This document shows, one piece after another, positions 1-11,730 of a stretch of DNA of 64,000 nt. The notes under the pieces were generated by a model. The model saw only the letters and a list, made by a program, of their open reading frames with translations, searched no databases and was not told the DNA's origin. The translations under genes were made by a program, and so were the position numbers. This stretch comes from Alectoria sarmentosa (lineage: Eukaryota; Ascomycota; Lecanoromycetes; Lecanorales; Parmeliaceae), in assembly GCA_009733775.1 (NCBI GenBank), contig WOGZ01000092.1:48268-112267 (forward strand). Direction: 5' to 3'. How positions within the stretch are numbered: the first letter of the stretch is position 1; each line of letters starts with the position of its first letter.

Positions 1-408
1 GATGGGAGCGTGAGGTGAAGGTTATTCTGAGATGAAAGGGATTAACACGAACCGTATTCAAACAAAATCCCGATCGATTAATCCGATATAGAAACACACA
101 TGGCATTGATTTTATTTGATTTTGATTCAGCCATTTAGCTCATCAAAAGGGTAAACATCTCGGATAATCAAGATATAGGATATCAAACAAGTTAGAAATC
201 ACAAGCCTTCACACATAAAATGAAGTTTATCAACTCAACAATAAAAGCCGTCAGCAGTTGCGCGAAAGCTGAGAATGTGTCAATTGCTGGGATAATTACC
301 TTAAAATTCAGACAGATTCAAGGTATATTGCCATCAGCGTCCAAAGGTGTGCAGGGTATTTATCCATCACAATGGTGGTTGATTTACAAAGTGCACCCTG
401 AAAAGGAC
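1..408. other. 3' flank of ribonuclease Z gene, no gene seen
   Basis: AT-rich sequence downstream of the minus-strand ribonuclease Z stop codon. The plus-strand reading frame that starts near 220 runs into the antisense of the lysine/glutamate-rich tail of that gene and is not credible. I see nothing else here. Confidence 0.6.
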
Positions 409-3400
409 TTATTGCACAGCTCGCATCGTCTCCACCGCCGGCTCCATCACCTCCACTCCCTTCATCCCCTCCTCCCCACCCTTTCTCTTCTCCTCCTTCT
501 CCCTCTTCTCCTTCTCCCACTTCTCTCTACCGTCCTGCTTCTTCTTCGCAGCCTTGATCTGCCCCTTTCTCGCCTTCTGCGCCTGCTCCTCTTTCCTCTT
601 CTTCTCCGTATCCTTCATTCGCCCCGCTTGCTCTTTCACAAGCACATCGTTTTCATCGTCCGAGAAGACTGCTTTCGCAGCTTCATTGCTCTTCGCTTCG
701 TCTACGGTCTCTTTATACAACTCCCGTAGTGCGGGAGTGAATTGTTCGAGATGCATTATATCGCCGACTTTAACACGCATGTGGTCGAAAGCGACGCCGA
801 TTTTCATATCATTGAGCTGTGGGCGCGGGGTGAAATTGATGTTCGAGGCGATGATTTGGGCCAGGGTGTCGGTGGGGGACGCTAAGGGCAGACTTGGTGC
901 ACCAATGTGCGATTGAGACCCGGCTTGAGCTTGTGACGGTGTCTCACCTAAACCGTCCAAGAGGTTGTCGATTGTAGCTTGGGCTTTGACTGGACTGATT
1001 GACTCCTCAACAGGTTCATCCATACCCGCCGACGGATCGTCAATATCTTCTGCATCTTCCAACTGGACGCTACGAGGGTCAAGAGCACTTAGACTCGGGA
1101 TCTTCTGATATCGCTGACTGAAATGGGTCAAAATTACTCTCCGCGCTCCCATCGCAACGCCAACACCGATGGCCTCGCTAGTGGTACTATGCTTCTTGGC
1201 TATCGCATCGCTTTCGAGCTCGTCATCGAAAGTCGCTTCGTGCAGGAGGACTGTAGAGTTCTTTCCAATCTCCGTGAAAGCTTGTGACGGGCGGCAATCG
1301 CCGCTGTAGGAGAATTTGAAACCAGTGGGAAAGGTGAGGGAGACCGCTTGGGAGCCGTAACAATGCGATACAAGGCAGCTGACAAGATTGGAGAGGCCAG
1401 TGGCTGTGCGGATGGCGGATTTGCTGTACAGGACGGCTCAGTTGATGCTTCTTTAGAGGAGCAACGAAGGATGAAGAAGAAGAGGTGATAGATCAGACTT
1501 ACACCTTAGGGTCTTTCGAGACGTTAAATCCGACATTGACGCCGTTCCACTCAAGGCTGCTAATATCGATAGCTCGCTTGTTGATGGGAAACGAGACCAG
1601 CGGCACAAGTTGATCATACCCATAATCTTCGACAGACGAGTATTCCTTCAACCATCTACTCATCTGTTCATGCCCAACGATAAAGAGACGCCTGCCGTCT
1701 TCCAGAAGCTTGGCAGGATCTATCATCTGCTCCGTTATCGTTGGCCTTCGGCGCTTTACCTCGTCCTTGCCATGGACTTCTTCGTACCATGCCTTGATGA
1801 CAGAGGTCAATCCAAGATGATGATCAGCGTGCAAGTGGCTGATCCATATAAGCTTTAGGTCTTGTAAGAGCTCCGCGAGTTGAGGTGCTGTATACATCCG
1901 TTTCAGCTGTCCTAGCGTGTTCTCGCCACAATCCATTAGATAAGATCCGCAGCCAGGCACTCGTAAGAGTGTGGCCGAGACATTGCGATGCTGAGACGGC
2001 ATGGCTGAGCCAGTACCCAAGCATATGATCTCTGCATCAGGGCTGGGTAGGTTCTGACTCAGTGTTTCTGCCTGAATCGCAGGGGAATTGATTTCTCTCC
2101 TGGCAGCTTGTGAAAGCTCAAGGACATCCTGGGAGGTCTCCTGAGCAACAAGTGCAGTGTTGAGAATAGGTACCACTACTTCCTCGGAAACACTAAATTT
2201 GGGTTCGAGATGTATCCGCAGACCTCTTCTAGCAGGTTGACAAGACTTGGGCAACGCTTGGACCGTCTCCGTAGCAACGGACGGTGTGTCTGCCGTTGCT
2301 GGAACAGCATTGCTATGTACTGGCACAGCATATCGTGCTGGATCGATTTGGCTGTGTTGGATGGCCATAGATGCTGCTGAAGTCATGGAAAGGTAGTCTG
2401 GACATCGTTCAGGAGACGAGATAATATGCTGGACTCCTGGTTGACCCTCGATGAATTTGAGTAGTGTCTGGTCTTGGATGACACCAGGGCCGAGAATCCA
2501 GATGACTGCCCCAACACCGCTCATAACCTTCTCAGCCCTCCACTCTGATCTATGGACAAGATCATGGACGTATTCACAAGACGGTAGGTCAATTACCGCA
2601 ACACCAGATCCCTCTTTACTGGGTTCCAAGACCATGTCGGGTGTAACAGTGACACCATCGCTCGACTGCACCGACGAGCCTGATGTGAGGGCTGCCCATA
2701 AAGGTCCTGATGGTACATTCCTTTCTTTGGCAGCAGCAGGTTTGAATTTTCCCCTTATTCTATGATTTCGGATAATGTACGACATCGCAATTAAAGATCG
2801 CTTTGTAGGAGGCAGATAATCAATCGAAGCCCCAGGCCAGGCTTGGCGGACCAACACGTTGATATCTGGCACAGGTGTCGTACTATCGGGTATCGGACCT
2901 TCATACCTCTTCAGCTCTTTCGTCACACGGTCTCGAACGAGCAGTGCTGCCGGCATCTTGACGTCTCGTAGCGGCATTTCAATCAGATCGTCGCTACTCC
3001 ATTCCGAGGAAAACATCTCCGAGACAGCAAATTCCCTAGTCTTTTGACTTCGTTCTTCCTGGCCTTCAGGGGTTATAGGGTGGGCAGACCATTGATCCAA
3101 GATTTCTGCTTGGCTAGGACGCTGCCCTTCCATGAATTCACCCAGAGTTCGCTTCCGAGGTGACTCCGATTTGTGGCCCTCATTGACCTCGTCGACGCTT
3201 AACGGCATAAGTGGCATCGCCCATACTTGAATCCTGTTGTCGGACCAGGTGGGCTCCAAATCTCGCTCCGTATTGTCCATTACTTCTTGCTCTCCAATAT
3301 GTTCAAGGACCTTGATCGGCATGCCCTTTCTGAAGATGAATGATCTGGCTGTAGCGAGCGTGTGATTAAGGTTGGGTCCACCATGTAGTCTTAGTGTCGG

Positions 3401-4351
3401 ATCTTCCTCCAAAGACTTGATACCTGGCTTCGCATCCACCTTCTTATTTTTGCTCTGACCTTCTTCCTCGTTTCTTTTTCTCTTGTTCTCGAGCAACAAC
3501 CTGCTCCTCTCCGCCTTGGAAAGAGCGCTTGCCTTTGCGGCATCCGCAGTGGTCAAGATCATTCCCAGCAAACCTCCGTTGGACTTCCATTCCGTCTTTC
3601 CAGTGAGAAAGAAATCTTTGGATTTGAACGGCTTTGCTCCCATCTGTAGGCTTGCTCGTTGTAGACCTTCATGGATGTTTCCAATGATATACCGCTTATC
3701 GTCAAAGTGTAGGAACAGAGCCGTACCAGGAGTGTCTGAGGTAGGGGTGGTGATAAATTGGATGTATGAGTGCATTTTGTTACCAAACCAAGGCTGTCTT
3801 CTTGGATCAACTTCTGGGCTGAAAACCGGGTTCAAGATTGTCCGCTCTGTTTCCAAAGTCTCTGATGCCTTCCGCTCTGTTTTATTTGCCCTTTCGTTGA
3901 CTATAGAGGATGTGGAGCTTTTGGCAGCAGGGTCGACGATCACACGACTGCGCCACAGGACCTTCTCGGGTTTGGAGTCCAGATTTGGCGCTGATTTGGA
4001 TGGATGTAGGGATTCAAGCGACTCGTTGACAGGACCTGGAGCTTCTAGGGGCAAAGCGGGCGCGAGCTGTTGTGTCTCCTTGCTAGGAGCTAGTATGTCC
4101 AGAACGTTGGTCAAAGACAAAGGCTCAGAGTGGTTAGTATCACTAATATCAACAGTCCCCGATATCTTGGGCGAGGCTTGAGGTGTGATTGTAGAAGCTA
4201 CGAGTGTTTTCTTTTCCTTCCATTTGCTGGACAGGCTCGGTGCTGTGGACAACTTTCTTGATATGAGGAGCGAGGGTTGATAGAGAGAGAAGGCGGGTTT
4301 GAGGATAAAGAGAGGACTCCTGGAAAAGGCGGGTCCAAGGACATGTTGCAT
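409..4351 (-). CDS. TRZ1: Ribonuclease Z (tRNase Z, long form), likely mitochondrial/nuclear
   Basis: Endonuclease that removes 3' trailers from tRNA precursors. Two exons, 4351-1503 and 1423-409, joined by a 79-nt GTAAGT...CAG intron; the sum is 1287 codons, giving 1286 aa. The N-terminus is Arg/Ser-rich with hydrophobic stretches and resembles a mitochondrial targeting peptide. The C-terminal catalytic half carries the metallo-beta-lactamase signatures of the family: GTGSAMPSQHRN, the metal site HLHADHHLG, then after the intron YSGDCRPS, LLHEATFDDE and LTHFSQRY. These are the zinc ligands and the His motif expected of an active enzyme. The N-terminal half is the degenerate, exosite-bearing lactamase copy found in long-form (ELAC2/Trz1) enzymes. 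The protein is longer than yeast Trz1, with a Lys/Glu-rich tail after the catalytic domain. The end of the catalytic domain reads through a low-complexity KKKQDGREKWEKE region to the stop. Confidence 0.95.
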
Positions 4352-5074
4352 CAGGTGCAGACGGAGATTTCTTTATAGCACTTTCCTCTGTGGTGGTTGG
4401 TACCGCTGTGAGTCATTGAGCTAAGATTTCCGCTCTCTGAGCTACTGTTCTGGAGAAGCAGATGGATCTAACATGTCAGTAGTTGAAAAGCAAGCAACAG
4501 CTATGGGAACAAGAGTCATACCTTGAGGTCCTTCTGTATCGACGCGCCATACCATGAAGACCATAACTTTTTTTGTCGGAAGCGACTTAGTCATCAGGCA
4601 TAGGGTTAGAAGCGGAAGCCAGCGTCAAGCCTCTTTGAGTTAGCTTCACTGGAGGCTCCTTCCCAAATTCACATTCAACCCTCCCAATTCCGAGCCTCAT
4701 TTTCCTCCAATGCAGGTTCGGAAGGGCGCATACACAACACAAGACAACCATGTCCAAATTACCTGAAATGAAAGAGAATGACCCCGTGCTCACGTGTCCT
4801 AATATTAGATCGCCCGTTTATGAATCTTCGCCAGAAATGTAGTCTAGCAGAAAATGGATGGCTTGCGCGAGACCTTCACACTGGGGCTCTTGTGAATATC
4901 CTCGCACATCGCTCTAAATATCTCTCTGAATCCTTCCCCAGACTCCTCCTGCACCCCTGAAGAATAAGTATCTCGAAAATCTCCTTGCTTCCCTGCAGTT
5001 AGATCTTCCTATCTTTCAACGTCTTTGATCTTGTCTCCGCACCTACAAAACACCTTCGAAAATAGCATTGCAAG
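4352..5074. other. Intergenic promoter region between ribonuclease Z and chitin-binding gene
   Basis: Divergent 5' region shared by the two flanking genes. Short open frames exist but none has coding character. No convincing TATA box or repeat seen. Confidence 0.5.
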
Positions 5075-5990
5075 ATGCCGCCCACGATACTGATCATGCT
5101 TTTCCTTGTATCCGTGTCTCTTGGACAGAATTGCGGTCCTCAGTACGGCAATCAGACGTGCGCTCGAGGAAATTGCTGTATGCTGACCCGCTCCTCCCTC
5201 CAGTGCCAACTTCCGTTGGAAACTGCTGACGACTACCTGTGCACAGGTAGCGGTCATGGATGGGTAAGCTGCTTTTTACCGTTTATTTCGTTTATGAACA
5301 TCCACAGTAGTGCCTAAATTCTTCTCTGCTACAGTGTGACGCCGCACCCGCCTGGTGTGATCCAACAACCTGCCAAAAGCAGTTCTCCGGCCCTGGCTCT
5401 AGCTGTGCATCCCTAGCATCTCCGGCATACTTCAATTCCTCCATACCATCCTCTCTCCCATCAACATCGACCACTCCATCCTCTTATGTCTCCACAGTCC
5501 CCAACATCGACGTCTGCGGCCACGCTGTCGGCGGCGTCTCCTGTCCGGGCGCCGGTGTGCCCCCCAGCCCCAAGCTACCAGGATACTATTACCGCTGCTG
5601 CAGCTCCGGCGGCCACTGCGGGCCAAAGAACAACATCGAGAGCCAAGACCTCTACTGCGGCGCGGACACCTGCCAGATCGGGTTTGGCGACTGCGCAACC
5701 AATCGCACGGCACCGCCTCTGCCCTCAGGTCCTCCAACAATCGCGGGAATGGGCCAGACGTGCGGACCGATTGTGAACGCCAAGTGCGGAGGCGGGCTGT
5801 GTTGCAGTGGGAGCAATTATTGTGGTAATTCAATCGCCCCGTCGCTGCGCAATGGGACAAGAACCCGCCCGCCTACACCTACTTATGACTCATAATGAGA
5901 CTAATCACAGATTCTCGAACAGGGAGCACAGTGGATTTCTGCGGCGCGGCGAATTGTTGTCAGAAGCTCTGGGGCTATTGCAGTTCCTGA
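5075..5990 (+). CDS. Secreted chitin-binding (CBM18, hevein-like) protein
   Basis: Three exons, 5075-5263, 5335-5824 and 5923-5990, total 249 codons (248 aa). The ATG is followed by a clear signal peptide (MPPTILIMLFLVSVSLGQ). The mature protein is cysteine-rich with three modules: Cys-rich module 1 at about residues 19-85 (CGPQYGNQTCARGNCC), module 2 at about 115-185 (CGHAVGGVSCPG...YRCCSSGGHCG) and a compact, near-canonical hevein module 3 at about 200-248 (CGPIVNAKCGGGLCC...NYCGSTVDFCG...GYC). A Ser/Thr/Pro linker separates modules 1 and 2. Module 3 is only complete after splicing: the intron splits the NYCG-STVDFCG core, so reading through it would truncate the domain. No catalytic domain is attached, so a chitin-binding or chitin-masking secreted role is inferred. 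Whether it acts on the fungal wall or in host interaction cannot be told from sequence. Confidence 0.85.
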
Positions 5991-6813
5991 ACATGGCGCA
6001 CATACGGTCAGAGGGCCTGCCGTCTCCCTTCCCACATAACGCGACAAAAAAGAAATCATAGCATCAAAGGCGTTCTATCCCCTACACTGACTTGTTGTCC
6101 AAAAGTTGTTACTGAATTTCACACCGCTCTAATACCGTCGTCCATCTTCCTTGATGGTGTTGACAGTGTGGGCGTAGATTATTGAATGGAGGGAGGTTGG
6201 GAGGGAGGGAGGTTTGAAGGGAGAGAAACCTGTGGTCAATATGCGCAAGGCAATCAGGTTGCATATTTGAAAGGTGGAAGGAAGGGAGAGAGGGAAGGCT
6301 GCGAGTAACCATGGCAGCCGCGTACCATGACCGCAAAATGTCAACTCATCACAACACCTTCCAGACCGACGAACCGGGCTCAGTAGTATGCTCCAGCAAC
6401 ATTCACAAACAAGCAAGGAATGACCGCCTATCACGAATTGAGAGAAATTTTGCTCCACCGGAAATAAATTCAGCTATTGGGGCTCGCTCTGCTATGCTAT
6501 GCTGCGCTATGCTGTGCTATGGAACCGAACCTGACGAAAGAACGGAGGGGAGATCTGAGAATATGACCCATCAAATCGATCATGCATTCCCATATCGATC
6601 GTACGTGGCTCAGCTCGTAGAAATTAAGCCATGGAAGCCGCGCTACATACCCTAAGCTGAGACCTTGCTATGACCAAGCGCCAGTAATCTGTATGCGCCA
6701 AATCGTGTATGCAACATCGCTATACTTGAATGGCCATGTCGGCAGTCGTCGAGTCTGATCTGCAATATTCTAGGAACAGGTAAGTAGAGCCCACCTCAAG
6801 GACCTCCTTCCAC
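5991..6813. other. Intergenic, convergent 3' ends
   Basis: Sequence between the 3' end of the chitin-binding gene and the 3' end of the Pus7 gene. Contains a purine-rich GGAGG/GGGAGG tract near 6185-6225 and a short degenerate tandem of GCTATGCT-type units near 6490-6522. No gene seen. Confidence 0.55.
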
Positions 6814-9800
6814 TCATCGACCACCGCTGTAATCCGCTTTCCAAGTCTTGACACCACCCGACTTCAAGAGCTCCCTCAAGGCCATGGTGGCGTACTGACT
6901 GGAGCCGAGCTGCAGCTTCAGGATGAGGGCGATCTTGTAGTCACGGTAAGCACCTCCGTGAAGGCTGACGCCGCCCTGCTCCATGTCTTCGCTCTCTTGA
7001 GATGATGTCTTGATCCTGGTCAAATCTGCGGTGTCGTTGCCGTTAGGGGCGTCATTGTTGTCCTTCCCCATCTCGAAATCGTCATCTTCCTGCGCAGAGC
7101 CGCTCTCTTGCTTGATGTCCGTTGAAGGTCCAGCAGCAGTGATCTGATGCGTGTCATTGTCATGTTCACGTCTAGGGTGCCCGTTTCTCTGCGATCTTGA
7201 TCCCAGTCCCAGGCGATCTATATCGGTCACGACAAACTGCTCGTCCTCATCCTTGTAGGTCTTGAGTTCAAACGAGAAGTCCTTGCCCGGGCGAGCGAGA
7301 ATTTTGCGATAGCTCCCGCTCAGGCTGATTTCCTTCCACTGTCTCCGCATGTCATACGGATCCAGGCCACCGCCTCTCTCGCTAGCCATGAACTTTTCGT
7401 AAAACTTCCCGATCTCATTTGAAGGGTAGATGATGTCGTAGCCCGGAGTTGGTAACACGATATCGAAGATGTTGTACTTCCCACTCTCAGCTTCTTCTGC
7501 AGTCAAGGCTCGGGCGCGCTCAAACATGTCGTCTGGATTAGTTGCGCGATCGTCAGTAGCAGGAAGCACAATAGCTTCACCGTCAGCGTCGATATCTTCA
7601 CCCTTAGTGGCACCTTCAATCTTATCGGTATGGTCGTCGACGAGTACGAGATCGCCCTCAATAACAGAGGAGCCGAAACGCTTCCAGCGTTGCGAGGCGG
7701 CTACATTCCAGACCAGAGACTGATAAGCATGGACGTACATGAGGCGTAGATTGCGCGATATTGTCTGAAGAGCTCCCAGGTAGTCTTCGCGATGGTCTGG
7801 TCTGCCTGTAAGGTGACGAATGATACTTGATTCGGCTGAATACCTGCGAGGCAGTTCGAGAAGGGCTTGGCCTGATCTGTTCGTAGTCCTGTAGGAATGT
7901 AGTGCGTGCGCACGAGCTCTATCGTCCATTGAGACCTTGTCAGTGTTGCCAGAAACAGGGTTCTGGGCGGCCGCTAGGGAAGCTGGACTATAGTCGAGAA
8001 TGGCATCGACAGCACCTTGGAAATCACCTTGGAGCATCTTGAGACCCACGATTTCGGTGCCAATGGAGAAGGTGCCGAAGCGCTGCAGACCGTAGTAGTT
8101 GAGAAAGCCCCTTTCGCTCAGATCTTTTATCGCTTCGCTAACAACTGCGTGAGCTCCTTCGAGAATGAGTTTGGACTCTAGCGGTATAGGGTAATGAAAG
8201 TCGCAATCTCGCAAGGTAATAACGAACTCGTTACCAGTCAGTTCTCCGAGTTGTAGCGGATGCGGTCGGTACTCGAAGTTGCCAATATGTGCGTTTCTTA
8301 AAGTACGACCAGCTGAGATCATGGCGTTGACAAGAACACGATCCACGCTGACTCGCTGAACGGTGACTGCACGTCGATCCTTGGTTCCTGCGAACTGAAA
8401 AGACTTGGGGCTCATCCGTACTTGCTTTGACAACCATGAGATAACCTCCATGGTGTCCTTGTTCTCCTTGCAAAGAGAGAAATGTAAGTACTTTCCGCCG
8501 AGGTCTTCCCAACTAGGTTTTCCTCTGGCACCACTGAAAGCTTGTGTTCTGAAACGATCATCATTGCCTCGACCGTTGACTCGATCGTTGCCTCGGCGAT
8601 TCCCGCGAAGGGTGCCACGGTCGTTATTTCGCGTATATGTATTCATAGGGGTTCTAGCGTAAAAAGGAGGTTTCTCAGCCATCGCTGTGATCATCATAGC
8701 ACCATCATTGTCGGTCATTGTCTCGAGGCGAGAATTGAAGATTCTCCTGATGTCTTGATGTATAGTAGTGCGTTTCTGGCGATCGATCACTCCTGATGTG
8801 ACCATGCCATAGTCCCTTGTTTTGCGAGGTGGCGAATCGACAATGCGGTCGTACAGAGCGAGTATCTCGTCGACGACATCGGAACCGAAGTAGGATGTTA
8901 GAGTACGCTTGTCTTCGGGCTGAAGCTGTATAAAAGTCAGTAAGATATAACGTCGAGTCGCTAGATTACCAACTTGAAAACTGCTACTAGACGCACGACC
9001 AGCAAAAGCGTGCCATGATGCTTGGGTGCTCGGCTTTGGCATTGGGTTTGGATTCGGCTCATTAGGTTCAGACACATGTGTAGTCTCTTCTGATTTGATG
9101 TCCTCCATCTTGGTAGCGCTTTCGGGCTGCACCCCGGCCGCTGCATCCTCTTCGGCCTTGTGCTTTTTGATCTCGTCCTCTTTCTCCTTATCGAATTCTT
9201 CCCACCCTTGACTAGTGTGTCTTATATGCACCTTCTCTTTACGACGAGTCGCCTTCTCTTGTTTGGGCTCTGGCTGCTTGCCATTCAGGTCTCGCATACT
9301 TAGAGGAATAGACGGTGCTGGCGGCAGAATGCGCTTGTGTGGTGAGATCTTTTCTTGGTCGTTCACGTAAGAAGCAGGTGCTAGCTCATATTTGTTGGAA
9401 CCTTGCATACTCTGGGGTATGGCTTGCGGTGCTTCGGTCATTGATAGACCATACCCGGGCTTGAAGGTAGGATGTTCTGGTTCGGAAGTGTCTTGGTATG
9501 GAACAATTGGCTTCTCGTGGTTGAATGCAAATGTACGCGCCAGTACAGATTGCCTTTGTTCTGTGACAACAGTTGGCGGAGTCTCTAGTTTTTGTTCTGT
9601 CGCATCCGCAGATGATGTCTCGCCAGTATACTTTAGCATTCCTGTCTTTTTGGGTGTCTTCGGAGGAGCTTTGAGATTGTCAAGGTGGACCACTTCACCA
9701 GAGGGAAGGATCTCGTTGACTAGGAAGTCCGTGTATCTGTGTATGTTAGATTAGTTGTTAATGGGAGCGATCAACCAGCCATACCTCTTTTTCAAAATGC

Positions 9801-10290
9801 CACTAAAGCCAAGCAGATCAGGACTAACAAACTCTGTGATTCCGCAGGCAGCTTCCTTGTTGTGAACATCATCCGAAGTGTCTGTTGTATCTGTGATTGC
9901 TGATTGTGCTTCCGACACGTTTGTATTCTTTTTGCTGAGCAATTCGCTCAGGGTTTCCGAGTGATCGTGTGAGTCCTTCACCATGGATGCTGGCAAAGTA
10001 ATTGGCAGTTTGAAGATTTGGGCAGCTCTTAGAGCTGCCAGTGTTCTAGGCGTTGCCGTCGACGAGGTAGGTGCTTCTGTAGAATCTATGGTTGTCTGAT
10101 TGTTGAGCTGACCGTTCGCCGTATCTGAGTGACTCTGAAGACTGTTTGCAGCGGACTCTGGTACTGCTGGTGCTTCTGTGACATTGTCTGCCATTTCTGT
10201 GTCTGAGAAAGGCTCTTCAAACTTTGGCTTCTTTCGTGGCGAGGTGGGAAGCCCTAAGTCATCCATTGTGACTTGGTGTGAGCGCTTCAT
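6814..10290 (-). CDS. PUS7: tRNA pseudouridine synthase D family, Pus7
   Basis: Isomerises uridine to pseudouridine in tRNA and other RNAs (TruD/Pus7 family). Two exons, 10290-9785 and 9736-6814, joined by a 48-nt intron; 1143 codons, 1142 aa. Exon 1 ends in the conserved block CGITEFVSPDLLGFSGILKK, and splicing restores the expected continuation RYTDFLVNEI. The TruD catalytic aspartate lies in FAGTKDRRAVTVQRVS, about 470 residues into the protein; further family blocks are GNEFVITLRD and GFLNYYGLQRFGT. The N-terminus is a Ser/Thr-rich disordered extension and there is an acidic insertion near the C-terminus, so the protein is much longer than yeast Pus7 (about 676 aa). Positions near 8926-8973 could be a further 48-nt in-frame intron: the segment ends in a strong branch site and CAG, but the donor would be GTTGGT. 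Divergently transcribed from the SRA-YDG gene. Confidence 0.93.
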
Positions 10291-11730
10291 GGGGTCAATA
10301 TGAGCTCGAGCTCACCCCACAAAATTGAGTCCAAATTCCCAAAGATTCACTCGCACGACCTGCGACTCAAGCGAACGCCGGGTGACAGGTGTGATATATT
10401 AGCGCGGCGCCTAGATAAACGAACTTTCCCTCTATAATCTCGATTGTCTCTGCTCATACTTACCTTGTGGGGAGCGAGGCGATCAAGAAGGCCTTTTGCT
10501 CATGATTTGAGCCCTGCATTGCACATCGCGGAGGCAAAAGTTATTGAGTTGCCTCCTTGCACCTCGTCCGCGCAATTTTTAATGGTCTTCCTCAACTCGA
10601 CAGGCACTTTTCATCAATTTCATCGCTTTATACGACGGTTTGAAGAAGAGATTCTGAACTTCGTAATTGTGTATATATCTGGCGTTTCATAATATGTGCT
10701 CACTGTCTGTAAAGCGTCATAAATCAGTAAATCAGTTGCCCTATTGCTGACTGGAGCGAATCCGTACTCCTTCGTCTTGTGTGCTGCTTCCCTGAGCGAG
10801 CGGGCACGATTACCACCAAATGAGTCAAATCCCTGCTTTACAGCATTACACAGTTCAAGCCATCTTGTCACCCGATCTTTTATCGGAATGTTCTATGGCC
10901 CCAGATCATCAGACCGTGCTTCAGGCATTCTGTGCTCTATTGCCTCTTCCGAAAGGACCTTTGATTGCTGCGGAGGCGACGCAAACTTTACGATAATTCA
11001 TGGACGCCTTCATAGGATAATGGCGACGTATCCCCGATCTCACGATAATTCCTACCAGCATGGCTTCTATAAAACGTGATGGCACAGCCTACTACCTTGC
11101 AGAATTTCTATCTCAAAACCCAGTGCCTTCGTATCTCCGTCAAGAGTCTCAGAAAGTACAAGACCACAACAGTTAAATCGAAGCAATAATGCCTACACCA
11201 GCACCCCCGGAACCGAGATCAGACGCCAAATCAAGCAACCTTCCACGGTTTCCAGGGAGCTCAGGACCGCCTCCAGATGCGCCGTTGCCACCCCTTCCCA
11301 AGCCCAAGCCCAAGCCCAAGCTTTCATGTAAAGCTTGAGCTCGGAATCGGCGCTAGCTGAGCAAGAGAGGGCTATGTTAAGAGTGCGACTAATTGCCTTA
11401 ACGATAAGAGCTCCGAGGCATGAGGATACTTTGGCGGAAGACAAAGACGTTGAATTCACGGTCTGGGTGTTTGGGTGTGGGGCAAGGGATGCAAGAGCAA
11501 ATGATACAGTCCAGTTTTGATTCTCTACAAAAGGGATTTGCGGGGGTTCGCAATGCCCTCGCCTGCAATGGATTGGCATTGGCAAGCAGAGATACCCCAG
11601 ATAGCCTACAATGACACCCGAGCACCCTTACACATATCTTCGAGCATCGCACCTTCCTTTCCGTGGTACACTTCCCCACCTTCGTCTGCACTGACAATGC
11701 TCTCCCATATCCACAGCACAGTGTTTCAAC
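10291..11730. other. 1.4 kb divergent intergenic region between Pus7 and SRA-YDG genes
   Basis: No convincing coding sequence on either strand. A short CCCAAG tandem (about four copies) lies near 11300-11325. The plus-strand stretch immediately before 11731 is pyrimidine-rich, as fungal 5' leaders often are. Otherwise featureless. Confidence 0.5.

Noticed and set aside
409..916. Leu/Pro-rich plus-strand frames near the start of the window
   Set aside because: Antisense of the Lys/Glu-rich tail of ribonuclease Z.
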